64,000 nt of DNA from Legionella_C sp963803545 (GTDB lineage Bacteria; Pseudomonadota; Gammaproteobacteria; Legionellales; Legionellaceae): positions 558,001 through 622,000 of the forward strand of contig CAWDMX010000001.1 in assembly GCA_963803545.1 (NCBI GenBank), read 5' to 3'. This document shows positions 8,903-17,556 of the stretch, piece after piece (the first letter of the stretch is position 1; each line of letters begins with the position of its first letter). The notes beneath the pieces are model-generated. The model did not search any database. It saw nothing but the letters and a program-made list of their open reading frames with translations, and was not told the DNA's origin. The position numbers and the translations under genes were made by a program.

Positions 8903-10288
8903 CTATAAATGTTCTGCAGCATAATAAGCAAGCCTGGATCGCTCCCCGCGGGTAAGCGTCATGTGCGCGCTGTGCTGCCAATGCTTGAATCGGTCAACCG
9001 CAAAAGTTAAACCCGAGCTGGTTTCGGTAAGATAGGCGGTATCAATTTGCTTTATATCGCCCAAGCAAATGATTTTAGTACCCGGACCGGCTCGGGTTAC
9101 CAAGGTTTTAATTTGCTTAGCGGTTAAATTTTGCGCCTCGTCAATAATGATGTATCGATTTAAAAAAGTGCGCCCACGCATAAAATTCAACGAGCGAATT
9201 TTTATTTTATTTTGCAATAAATCTTGGGTTGCGCCCTTGCCAAAACTGCCGCCTTCCTGCGAGCTGTGCAGCACTTCTAAATTGTCCATTAAAGCACCCA
9301 TCCACGGGGTCATTTTTTCCTCTTCGGTTCCGGGTAAAAAGCCAATGTCCTCACCAACAGGAATCGTTACTCGCGTCATTATGATTTCCGTGTACCTATT
9401 TTCGTCCAGCACTTGGGTTAGACCTGCGGCAATGGTGAGTAAGGTTTTACCAGTACCGGCCGAACCCTGTAAAGTTACAAAATCAATTTCCGGGTCAAGC
9501 AGCAAATTTAGAGAAAAATTTTGTTCACGGTTTTTAGCGGTAATGCCCCAAACGGCGTGTTTAGGCTGCATATAATCCCGCGCCACTTGAATCGTTGCGC
9601 TGTCACGGGTGACGGACTTAACAATTGCTTGAAACGTATCGTCCTCTGTACTGATGCAGTCATTGGGATTCCATTGCTGAATGAGTGGGCCTGATATTTT
9701 ATAGAAGGTTTTGCCACTTTCCTGCCAAGCGTTAATGTCCTTGGCGTGCGTGTCCCAAAAATCATTATCAAGAACATGCAATCCTTGATGCAAAAGAGTC
9801 ACATCGTCAAGAACCTGGTCGTTGTAATAGTCTTCCGCCGTAATGCCTAAAATACCGGCTTTGATGCGTAGGTTGATATCTTTAGAGATGATGATAATTG
9901 CGCGCTCAGGATATTTATTTTGCAGCCCTAACGCGGTGGAAAGAATGGTATTGTCTGCTTTGTGACCTGGTAGTGCTCCAGAGATCAGTTGGTGCTCAAA
10001 ATCATCGGTTTGAAAAAAAAGCCGGCCAACCGCATGTTTGGCGTCGCGGTAGCTCGGTATTGGTAGGCCTTCTACAATTTCAGCATGGCTTGCATGCGTC
10101 ATCATTTCATCAAGCATGCGGTTGGTTTGTCGAACGTTGCGGGCTATTTCGGACAAACCCGTTTTATGGCTGTCTAGCTCTTCCAAAACCACCATAGGTA
10201 AATAAATATCGTTTTCTTCAAAACGCAAAATGGCGGTGGGGTCGCTCATGAGTATATTGGTATCGAGGACAAACAATTTTTTTTCCAT
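8903..10288 (-). CDS. phoH: PhoH-family protein with N-terminal PIN domain
   Basis: A 461-residue protein with two domains. The PIN-like RNase domain (about 1-150) opens with KLFVLDTNILMSDP and carries the conserved acidic residues. The PhoH ATPase domain (about 250-455) has Walker A GSAGTGKT and Walker B YIIIDEAQN, then GDIKQIDT. This PIN-PhoH architecture (YlaK-like or PhoH2) is linked to RNA cleavage and unwinding. It lies upstream of guaC on the same strand, with bcp further upstream. Confidence 0.88.
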   Translation of the reverse strand: MEKKLFVLDTNILMSDPTAILRFEENDIYLPMVVLEELDSHKTGLSEIARNVRQTNRMLDEMMTHASHAEIVEGLPIPSYRDAKHAVGRLFFQTDDFEHQLISGALPGHKADNTILSTALGLQNKYPERAIIIISKDINLRIKAGILGITAEDYYNDQVLDDVTLLHQGLHVLDNDFWDTHAKDINAWQESGKTFYKISGPLIQQWNPNDCISTEDDTFQAIVKSVTRDSATIQVARDYMQPKHAVWGITAKNREQNFSLNLLLDPEIDFVTLQGSAGTGKTLLTIAAGLTQVLDENRYTEIIMTRVTIPVGEDIGFLPGTEEEKMTPWMGALMDNLEVLHSSQEGGSFGKGATQDLLQNKIKIRSLNFMRGRTFLNRYIIIDEAQNLTAKQIKTLVTRAGPGTKIICLGDIKQIDTAYLTETSSGLTFAVDRFKHWQHSAHMTLTRGERSRLAYYAAEHL

Positions 10289-10339
10289 AATGACACTACT
10301 CCTTTAAAAAATCTTATTAGTTGACAGCGTACTTAGTGT

Positions 10340-10810
10340 TTAGAGAATAAGCTGCATATAACTTAGTGCGGATTTAACTTCCTCAACATGGCCAATCACT
10401 TTTACCTTGCGCCATTCTCGGCAGAGTTTTCCTGTGGGGTCAATGATAAAGGTGCTGCGCTCAATGCCGCGTACCTGTTTCCCAAACATCGATTTCATCC
10501 GAATGACATCAAAGGCGGTGCATAAAAGCTCATCAGCATCGCTAATTAACTCAAAGGGTAATGATTGGTTTTGTTTGAATTTTTCATGGCTTTGGATGCT
10601 GTCGCGCGAAACACCAAAGAGCGTTGCGTTTAAATTGGTAAATTCAGCGTGTGCGTCTCTGAAGTCTCGTGCTTCAATGGAACAGCCCGGCGTTGCGTCT
10701 TTTGGGTAAAAATACACAACAATCCAGCGTCCCATAAGCTCGTTTAATTGAACACGGGTGTTGTTTGTAGCATTCAAAAAATAGTTTGGTACAATTTCGC
10801 CAACGTGCAT
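10340..10810 (-). CDS. bcp: Thioredoxin-dependent peroxiredoxin, Bcp/PrxQ type
   Basis: A 156-residue peroxiredoxin with the peroxidatic Cys in KDATPGCSIEARDF and the family tail SFIIDPTGKLCREWRKVKV. Bcp enzymes reduce hydroperoxides using thioredoxin in the cytosol. I chose ATG 10810, which has a GGGGG motif about 5 bases upstream, over the TTG at 10822. The resolving Cys found 5 residues after the peroxidatic Cys in E. coli Bcp is replaced here by Arg (CSIEAR), so this is probably a 1-Cys type or uses another Cys (ELLCTAF or GKLCREW). Confidence 0.9.
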   Translation of the reverse strand: MHVGEIVPNYFLNATNNTRVQLNELMGRWIVVYFYPKDATPGCSIEARDFRDAHAEFTNLNATLFGVSRDSIQSHEKFKQNQSLPFELISDADELLCTAFDVIRMKSMFGKQVRGIERSTFIIDPTGKLCREWRKVKVIGHVEEVKSALSYMQLIL

Positions 10811-10946
10811 AGGTGCCCCCAAACAAATACCCTCGATTATGCAACTGTATTTTAGTAAAGTAAAAGTTTTAATTTTGATTTTTACTGCTTATTTGGCTTA
10901 GAAGGGTGTATAGTTATCCGTTTATTTTCATTTCAACTGGGTCTAC

Positions 10947-11414
10947 ATGTCTGTTAAAAAAAACGATAGTTCCACCATTGCCCTGAATCGCAAAGCGCGG
11001 TTTGACTACTTTGTTGAAGAAGAGATGGAGGCGGGATTGGTTCTGCAGGGCTGGGAAGTTAAAAGCTTGCGTGCAGGAAAAGTTAACTTGTCCGACGCCC
11101 ATGTGATTATTAAGCACAATGAAGCCTTCTTACTCGGCGCGCAGATACAACCTTTGCCAACAGCGGCAACGCACCTGCATCCGGAGGCTACGCGAACGCG
11201 CAAGCTGCTCCTTAAAAGGCGTGAGTTGGATAAACTGATTGGTAGTGTTGAAAGGCAGGGGTACACGCTGATACCTATGTCGTTGTACTGGCGTAAAAAT
11301 AACGTCAAAATGCGTCTGGCATTAGCCAAGGGTAAAAAAGAGCACGATAAGCGCAGCACGGTACGCGACAGAGATTGGCAGCGTGATAAACAGCGGCTAA
11401 TGAAAAATAAATAA
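10947..11414 (+). CDS. smpB: SsrA-binding protein SmpB
   Basis: A 155-residue basic protein with the SmpB core: NRKARFDYFVEEEMEAGLVLQGWEVKSLR, then NLSDAHV and EAFLLGAQIQPL, and a lysine/arginine-rich C-terminal tail (KGKKEHDKRSTVRDRDW) that enters the ribosomal mRNA channel. SmpB binds tmRNA and drives trans-translation on stalled ribosomes. Length is normal for the family. It is divergent from bcp. The tmRNA gene ssrA is not recognisable in the window. Confidence 0.96.
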   Translation: MSVKKNDSSTIALNRKARFDYFVEEEMEAGLVLQGWEVKSLRAGKVNLSDAHVIIKHNEAFLLGAQIQPLPTAATHLHPEATRTRKLLLKRRELDKLIGSVERQGYTLIPMSLYWRKNNVKMRLALAKGKKEHDKRSTVRDRDWQRDKQRLMKNK

Positions 11415-11507
11415 ACGCAATTCGCAGAAAACATCGGATCTGGCTCGGATAATGCTTGAGATGGATGGTGTAACGATAAGGACACAGGGTTTATAGAGGG
11501 AGATATA

Positions 11508-12824
11508 ATGCGACTTTTACAAGTAGTAGCTGCAATTTTGTCTTTTGCGTTCGTTAATGCCCACGCTTTTCCCGGGAACACGCAGGTAATTAATAAAATA
11601 GTTATCTTCGGCGACAGCCTGTCGGATAATGGAAACACAGGACATTTGCTAAAAAGTATTAATCAACATGAAAACCCCAATTATTTAATTACGCCCTTTC
11701 AAGTATTTATCATTGAAAAAATGCGAAACTTTGCCGAATACTATCGCATTCCTTCCGCAATGACTGAAAAAGGAGTTGAAGAGGTTGGTGATTTTTTTGA
11801 ACACGACTTTGCGCCCGTACTGGCCTCCTTGCTTGCAAGTGTGCGCGAGGTTCCGATAATACCGGATGAGCCTTATTGGCAATGGCATTTTTCCAATGGA
11901 CCGGTTTGGAATGAATATTTAGCACCAATGATGGGTATTGATACGACCAACTCTGAGACTTACACCAACCAAGCGTTTGGTGGTAGTTGGGCTGCCAGTT
12001 ACGATTATAAGTTAACCGTATGGAATTTAATTCGTCATCCTTTATTATCAATAAAAAACCTTATTGCCGGAAAATTAATCCCTCCGAGCTTAGGCATTAC
12101 GGTGCAGACGTATTTACTGAACCAAAAAAAACTTGATAAACAAACGGTTTTTTTCTTACTAAGCGGGGGAAACGACTACTTGAATTTACTTAATTTTGTG
12201 AGTAAGCCAAACGATGTGTTAAGTAAAAACTTTATTCCAGACCTACAATTTATAGATGGGTACGTGCTGAATGTTATCGACAGCATTCACGCCGCCTATC
12301 TAAGATTAGTCGAGAAGGGCGGAGAAAACTTCGTGATTATGGGCCTGCCATTAATTGGCGATGTGCCAATGTTTTCAGCCAATATTGCCGAACGTAACGT
12401 AATAAACCTGGCTACCCAGATGCACAATAAAAAGTTGCGGCTCGCGGTTGAACAATGGCAAAAAGAAAATAAATCCAGTTCTTTGTTATACATTGATTTA
12501 GAGGAGTTCTTAGATGAAGCGAAAAAAAATCCCAAGGCGTTTGACCTAACGAATACGGTAGATGCCTGTATAGACATTAAGCTGCCTATGCTGATGCCAG
12601 CGCCACTATTTAACCAAAATGTTGTTTTAAAGCACAGCTTATTGACCATGCTAAAAGGAAAAAACCAAATACCAAAAACGGCAGCGCATCACGCTTGCGA
12701 GCATCCGGAGCACTATATGTATTGGGATGAAATTCATCCAACCACGCAGATGCATAAGCTTTTAGCGCGTACAATTTGCGACGCTCTTTTTAAAGCGGGT
12801 TATCCGGTTAACTGTTACAACTAG
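11508..12824 (+). CDS. Secreted GDSL/SGNH lipase (PlaA-like lysophospholipase/acyltransferase)
   Basis: A 438-residue protein with a signal peptide (residues 1-20, ending NAHA). Block I is VIFGDSLSDNGN with the nucleophile Ser near residue 37; block III is LSGGNDYLNL; block V is MYWDEIHPTTQMH with catalytic Asp and His. This matches the GDSL family of secreted phospholipases A / lysophospholipases (PlaA, PlaC, PlaD of Legionella; thermolabile haemolysin of Vibrio). The product is probably exported to the periplasm and perhaps beyond, where it would cleave phospholipids. A GAGGGAGA ribosome-binding motif precedes the ATG. A role in host-membrane attack is inference. Confidence 0.85.
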   Translation: MRLLQVVAAILSFAFVNAHAFPGNTQVINKIVIFGDSLSDNGNTGHLLKSINQHENPNYLITPFQVFIIEKMRNFAEYYRIPSAMTEKGVEEVGDFFEHDFAPVLASLLASVREVPIIPDEPYWQWHFSNGPVWNEYLAPMMGIDTTNSETYTNQAFGGSWAASYDYKLTVWNLIRHPLLSIKNLIAGKLIPPSLGITVQTYLLNQKKLDKQTVFFLLSGGNDYLNLLNFVSKPNDVLSKNFIPDLQFIDGYVLNVIDSIHAAYLRLVEKGGENFVIMGLPLIGDVPMFSANIAERNVINLATQMHNKKLRLAVEQWQKENKSSSLLYIDLEEFLDEAKKNPKAFDLTNTVDACIDIKLPMLMPAPLFNQNVVLKHSLLTMLKGKNQIPKTAAHHACEHPEHYMYWDEIHPTTQMHKLLARTICDALFKAGYPVNCYN

Positions 12825-12944
12825 CATTGGGATTTGCTGCGTTGCTGTGGCATAATCCGGCTCTAAAAAAATACAGATTTTCTAAAATAAATGATAATTG
12901 AAGAGTTTGCGTAAGCAAATTACAAGAAATAACTAAGGATTTCT

Positions 12945-14759
12945 ATGTGCGGAATAATGGGAGCAATATCCCAGCGAGATATCAGTAAAATTTTACTGGA
13001 AGGCCTGCGTCGACTGGAATACAGAGGGTACGATTCCGCCGGTATTGCCGTAATAAACAACGCCGGGCGATTAAATCGCGTTCGTATTCAAGGTAAAGTT
13101 CAGGTATTAGCCGATGCAATGCAGGAGACGTCTATTGCCGGCTCTATAGGAATCGCTCATACGCGGTGGGCAACGCACGGTAAACCTTGTGAGCACAACG
13201 CACACCCGCATCTGTCGCGAGCAGAAATTGCCCTAGTACATAACGGTATAATTGAAAACCACGAGGAATTACGGACTTTTCTTAAAAAAAATAATTACGA
13301 ATTCACCTCAGAAACGGATACGGAAGTTGCGGCTCACCTCATACACTACCATTTTCAAAAAACGAATAATTTACTGCAAGCGGTTCAACAGGCTTCGTCA
13401 AAAATGCAGGGTGCTTTTTCGCTTGGAGTTATTCACCAAAGCTTTCCCGATGAGTTGATAGCCTTGCGTAAAGGCAGCCCATTGGTCATTGGGCTTGGGA
13501 TAGGTGAAAATTTCATTGCCTCCGATACGCTTGCTTTACGATCTTTTGCGCAGGCCACCCTTTTTATGGAAGAGGGTGATATTGCACGAATTAACGTGGA
13601 AAGTATTGCCGTATTTGACCACGCGGGTAAACCGGTTACACGTCAGGAGCAACCGTTAAGTGCTGTTAATGATGCGGTGAGCAAAGGCACTTACCGTCAC
13701 TTTATGTTGAAAGAGATTTACGAGCAGACTAGGGTGCTGGCGGATACTTTAGAGGGAAGAATCAGTTCGGTAGCCGTCTTGCGAGCAAGCTTTGGCGAGG
13801 AGTTGACGTCGTTGTTTAGTCAAATAAAAAACATTCATATTGTTGCCTGTGGGACCAGCTATCACGCCAGTCTTATCGCTCGTTACTGGCTTGAATCCCT
13901 AACCGGGATAGCAACTCAGGTCGATATTGCTAGTGAATATCGCTACCGCGAAGTGGTGGTCAGCGCCGGTACGCTGTTTATAACCGTTTCTCAATCCGGT
14001 GAAACGGCCGATACGCTTGCCGCTTTGCAAAAAGCTAAAAAATTGAACTATCTTACCACGCTTGCTATTTGTAACGTTGCTACCAGCACCTTAGTTCGTG
14101 AGGCAAACTCAGTTTTTTTAACACGAGCCGGCGTAGAGATTGGTGTTGCATCAACAAAAGCATTTACGACTCAGCTCGCTGCTTTTTTAATGCTATCGGC
14201 CGCACTGTGCCGTGATGAGCGTGCGATAGATGTGATTACGCAACTTCAAGAACTTCCGGGCGTCTGCGAATCTGTTTTACGAATGAACGAGAAAATTGCA
14301 GCCTTGGCGCCTATCTTTGTTAGCAAATCACACAGCCTCTTCTTAGGGCGTGGCACGCAATATCCTGTCGCTATGGAGGGTGCGTTAAAGTTAAAAGAAA
14401 TCTCCTACATTCATGCTGAAGCCTACCCTGCGGGTGAGTTAAAGCATGGGCCTTTAGCCTTGGTTGATGAAAATATGCCCGTGATTGCGGTCGCTCCTAA
14501 CGATGAGTTATTGGATAAGCTTAAATCCAATTTGCATGAGGTAAGCGCCCGGGGCGGTCAATTAATTGTGTTTGTTGATGGTTCGCAATCCTGGCAAGAA
14601 AATGGGGCAACCTTAATTCCTGTGCCAAGCTGTGGCAACTGGATTGTTCCTATAATCTATACCATCCCCCTGCAATTGCTTGCTTATCACGTGGCGGTTG
14701 CCAAAGGGACGGATGTTGATCAACCACGTAATTTAGCCAAATCGGTTACTGTTGAATAA
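12945..14759 (+). CDS. glmS: Glutamine-fructose-6-phosphate aminotransferase (isomerizing)
   Basis: A 604-residue enzyme beginning MCGIMGA, with Cys2 as the N-terminal nucleophile of the glutaminase domain after Met removal. HTRWATHG and VHNGIIENH are conserved glutaminase motifs (about 75-105). Two SIS sugar-isomerase domains follow (VACGTSYHAS, then VSQSGETADT and FLGRGTQYPVA). The family C-terminus DQPRNLAKSVTVE is intact. It makes glucosamine-6-phosphate for peptidoglycan and LPS. No glmS ribozyme is expected or seen upstream. Downstream tex starts 70 bases later. Confidence 0.98.
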   Translation: MCGIMGAISQRDISKILLEGLRRLEYRGYDSAGIAVINNAGRLNRVRIQGKVQVLADAMQETSIAGSIGIAHTRWATHGKPCEHNAHPHLSRAEIALVHNGIIENHEELRTFLKKNNYEFTSETDTEVAAHLIHYHFQKTNNLLQAVQQASSKMQGAFSLGVIHQSFPDELIALRKGSPLVIGLGIGENFIASDTLALRSFAQATLFMEEGDIARINVESIAVFDHAGKPVTRQEQPLSAVNDAVSKGTYRHFMLKEIYEQTRVLADTLEGRISSVAVLRASFGEELTSLFSQIKNIHIVACGTSYHASLIARYWLESLTGIATQVDIASEYRYREVVVSAGTLFITVSQSGETADTLAALQKAKKLNYLTTLAICNVATSTLVREANSVFLTRAGVEIGVASTKAFTTQLAAFLMLSAALCRDERAIDVITQLQELPGVCESVLRMNEKIAALAPIFVSKSHSLFLGRGTQYPVAMEGALKLKEISYIHAEAYPAGELKHGPLALVDENMPVIAVAPNDELLDKLKSNLHEVSARGGQLIVFVDGSQSWQENGATLIPVPSCGNWIVPIIYTIPLQLLAYHVAVAKGTDVDQPRNLAKSVTVE

Positions 14760-14829
14760 TTTTTGAGTGACTTCGTTATTCATCGGTATATAATAGGCAG
14801 CTTTTTAGAACAGCTTGTATGAGGAAGAA

Positions 14830-17175
14830 ATGAGTCATCATCATTTAGAAATAGCCGCGACAATCGCCAAAGAATTACTAGTGAATAGCAGCCAAGTTGA
14901 GGCGGCTATCAAACTTTTGGATGAGGACGCAACCGTACCTTTCATCGCGCGTTATCGTAAGGAAAAAACGGGATTTTTGGACGACTCTCAGCTACGGATT
15001 ATCGCTGAGCGACTTTATTACATACGAGAACTTAATGAGCGGCGAGCCACTATTATTAAGTCCATCACCGAGCAAGAACTGTTGACGCCTGAATTAGAGG
15101 CAAGTATTAATGCGGCAACCAACAAAACACGTCTCGAAGATTTATATCTTCCTTTTCGACCAAAAAGACGGACTAAGGCAATGCTTGCTAAAGAAGCCGG
15201 GTTAGAACCTTTAGCGCGTTCAATTTTTGCAAATACCTGTGCCAGCCTGGAGAGTGAAGCAGAAAAATATATTAGTGAAGAGCGTGGTGTTGCGGACACC
15301 AAAACGGCGCTTGAAGGCGCGCGCCAAATTCTGATGGAGTGGTTCGCTGAGGACGCAAACTTGATTCAAGATTTACGCGAATACATCTGGCACAACGCCC
15401 GTCTTCATTCGGTATTAAACCCTGCGAGTAAAAAAAATACGGCGAATAAATACGCCGATTATAGCAACTACAATGAGCTGCTTAAAAAGATACCTTCGCA
15501 TCGAGCGCTTGCCTTATTTCGGGGGCGTCGAGAAAGTGTTTTACAATTGTCTATTCAACTGCCTGATGAGCAATACGGCGAACAAAAAATGGCGGAATAT
15601 TTTGCCGTTGAATTGGAAAACAACCCGGTTGGAGCGTGGTTAGGGGAATGTCTGCGGTTGGCGTGGAAAACGAAACTGCGTACTAAATTAGAGCTGGAAT
15701 TGTTGGCCCGCTTGCGTGAATCAGCCGACAGTGAAGCTATTGCCGTGTTTGCGCGAAATTTGCGCGATTTATTGCTTGCAGCTCCGGCAGGTCCCAAAAT
15801 TTGTATTGGATTGGATCCAGGTATTCGTACCGGCGTGAAGGTTGTAGTCGCAGACAGTACGGGTAAAGTACTCGATTATTCAACGATTTATCCTTTCCAA
15901 CCCAATAACGACTGGCATCAAGCAATTGCCGAATTAGCGAAACTCACCGCGAAATATAATGTGAGTCTGCTTGCCATAGGTAACGGCACAGGGTCTCGGG
16001 ATACCGAGCGTTTGGTTGGGGATTTAATCAAGATGTACCCCGATTTGAAGTTGGAAAAAATGATCGTAAGCGAAGCAGGGGCTTCTGTTTACTCAGCGTC
16101 CGCACTAGCTGCGGCCGAGTTTCCTGATTTAGATGTGTCCATTAGAGGTGCGGTTTCTATCGCACGCCGTTTGCAAGACCCCTTAGCCGAACTTGTGAAA
16201 ATTGATCCCAAATCAATAGGTGTTGGCCAGTATCAACACGATGTTAATCAGAAATTACTAGCCCGCAGTTTAACGGGTGTTGTTGAAGATTGTGTTAACT
16301 ATGTGGGCGTTGACGTGAACACCGCCTCGGTTTCTTTGCTTACTCGGGTTTCTGGATTAAATGAAAAATTAGCGGAAAATTTAGTGCAGTACCGCGACAG
16401 CAATGGTGCTTTCACCAATCGAAATCAGTTAAAAAATATTACCCGTATGGGTGAGAAAACGTTTCAACAAGCCGCTGGTTTTTTACGCATTATGAACGGT
16501 GATAATCCGCTTGATTCTTCAGCCGTGCATCCAGAGGCTTACCCCTTGATTGAAAAAATAATTGAGACGCATCACGTTGAATTGTCGCATGTAATCGGTA
16601 ATCGTGGTTTTTTACATTCGGTTAATGCTGAGAAATACGTCGATGATAATTTTTCAATCACGACCATTAAAGATGTTTTGAAAGAATTGGAAAAGCCAGG
16701 ACGCGATCCACGGCCTGTTTTCAAAACCGTTCATTTCAAAGAGGGAATTGAAGATATAAAAGATTTGCAAATAGGGATGGTTTTAGAAGGTGTGGTCAGC
16801 AACGTCACCAATTTTGGCGCCTTTGTTGACATTGGTGTGCACCAAGATGGACTAGTGCATATTTCTGCAATGACCAATCGCTTTATTAATGATCCGCACG
16901 CTATTGTAAAAGCGGGTGATATTATTAGCGTGAAGGTTTTAGAGTTAGACTGCGTGCGACGTCGCATTGGTTTAACTATGAAATTGGAAAACGATTCGGT
17001 TCGCGCTAAAAGTGGAGCGAAGCTTACGAATAGCACCGCTGCCGCCAATTCCAGCAAACCCGCACGCAGCAAAACCAAACCAATTGCGCCCGCAAAAACA
17101 ATAACGCAGCCAAGTAAAGTAATTTTTAATACCAGCATGGCGGACGCCTTAGCAAAATTAAAACGAGGTTCATAA
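14830..17175 (+). CDS. tex: Tex-family S1 RNA-binding transcription accessory protein
   Basis: A 781-residue protein. I chose ATG 14830 (GAGG 5 bases upstream) over TTG 14815. Domains in order: N-terminal Tex helical region with PFIARYRKEKTGFLDD; YqgF-like RNase H fold (IGLDPGIRTGVKV, about residue 330); helix-hairpin-helix pair (LLTRVSGLNEKLAENLV, then NRNQLKNITRMGEKTFQQ); and an S1 domain (LEGVVSNVTNFGAFVDIG). The C-terminal tail is Ala/Ser/Lys-rich and likely disordered. Tex binds nucleic acid and acts in transcription. The thioesterase gene starts on the next base after its stop codon. Confidence 0.95.
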   Translation: MSHHHLEIAATIAKELLVNSSQVEAAIKLLDEDATVPFIARYRKEKTGFLDDSQLRIIAERLYYIRELNERRATIIKSITEQELLTPELEASINAATNKTRLEDLYLPFRPKRRTKAMLAKEAGLEPLARSIFANTCASLESEAEKYISEERGVADTKTALEGARQILMEWFAEDANLIQDLREYIWHNARLHSVLNPASKKNTANKYADYSNYNELLKKIPSHRALALFRGRRESVLQLSIQLPDEQYGEQKMAEYFAVELENNPVGAWLGECLRLAWKTKLRTKLELELLARLRESADSEAIAVFARNLRDLLLAAPAGPKICIGLDPGIRTGVKVVVADSTGKVLDYSTIYPFQPNNDWHQAIAELAKLTAKYNVSLLAIGNGTGSRDTERLVGDLIKMYPDLKLEKMIVSEAGASVYSASALAAAEFPDLDVSIRGAVSIARRLQDPLAELVKIDPKSIGVGQYQHDVNQKLLARSLTGVVEDCVNYVGVDVNTASVSLLTRVSGLNEKLAENLVQYRDSNGAFTNRNQLKNITRMGEKTFQQAAGFLRIMNGDNPLDSSAVHPEAYPLIEKIIETHHVELSHVIGNRGFLHSVNAEKYVDDNFSITTIKDVLKELEKPGRDPRPVFKTVHFKEGIEDIKDLQIGMVLEGVVSNVTNFGAFVDIGVHQDGLVHISAMTNRFINDPHAIVKAGDIISVKVLELDCVRRRIGLTMKLENDSVRAKSGAKLTNSTAAANSSKPARSKTKPIAPAKTITQPSKVIFNTSMADALAKLKRGS

Positions 17176-17556
17176 ATGATAGCTCCGCGCGGTGAGATTA
17201 CTATACAAACCTTAGCAATGCCTGCCGATACAAATGCAAATGGCGATATTTTTGGAGGGTGGTTGGTCTCACAAATGGATTTAGCCGCGGGAGTATTGGC
17301 GAAAAAAATAGCGCAAGGACGCGTGGCGACCGTTGCGATAAATACCATGACCTTTTTAAAACCAGTGCACGTTGGGGACATTGTAAGCTGCTACGTAGAG
17401 TTGCTGAAAAAAGGCACGACCTCACTAACCATTGCCGTAGAAGTATGGACTGAAGCGGCTGCAAGTTTGGGTAAATTTAAAGTTACTGAGGGTATTTTTG
17501 TTTTTGTGGCAATTGATGATAAAGGCAACCCTCGTCCTGTTGACGCCCATTCATGA
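17176..17556 (+). CDS. yciA: Acyl-CoA thioesterase, YciA/hotdog type
   Basis: A 126-residue hotdog-fold enzyme. TLAMPADTNANGDIFGGWLVSQMDLAAG carries the conserved Asn/Asp and the helix of the fold, and VHVGDIVSCYVEL is the conserved strand turn. Family members hydrolyse acyl-CoA esters and act as multimers in the cytosol. The gene begins directly after the tex stop codon, and its own TGA overlaps the ATG of the next gene, so the three genes are one translational unit. Substrate range is unknown. Confidence 0.9.
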   Translation: MIAPRGEITIQTLAMPADTNANGDIFGGWLVSQMDLAAGVLAKKIAQGRVATVAINTMTFLKPVHVGDIVSCYVELLKKGTTSLTIAVEVWTEAAASLGKFKVTEGIFVFVAIDDKGNPRPVDAHS

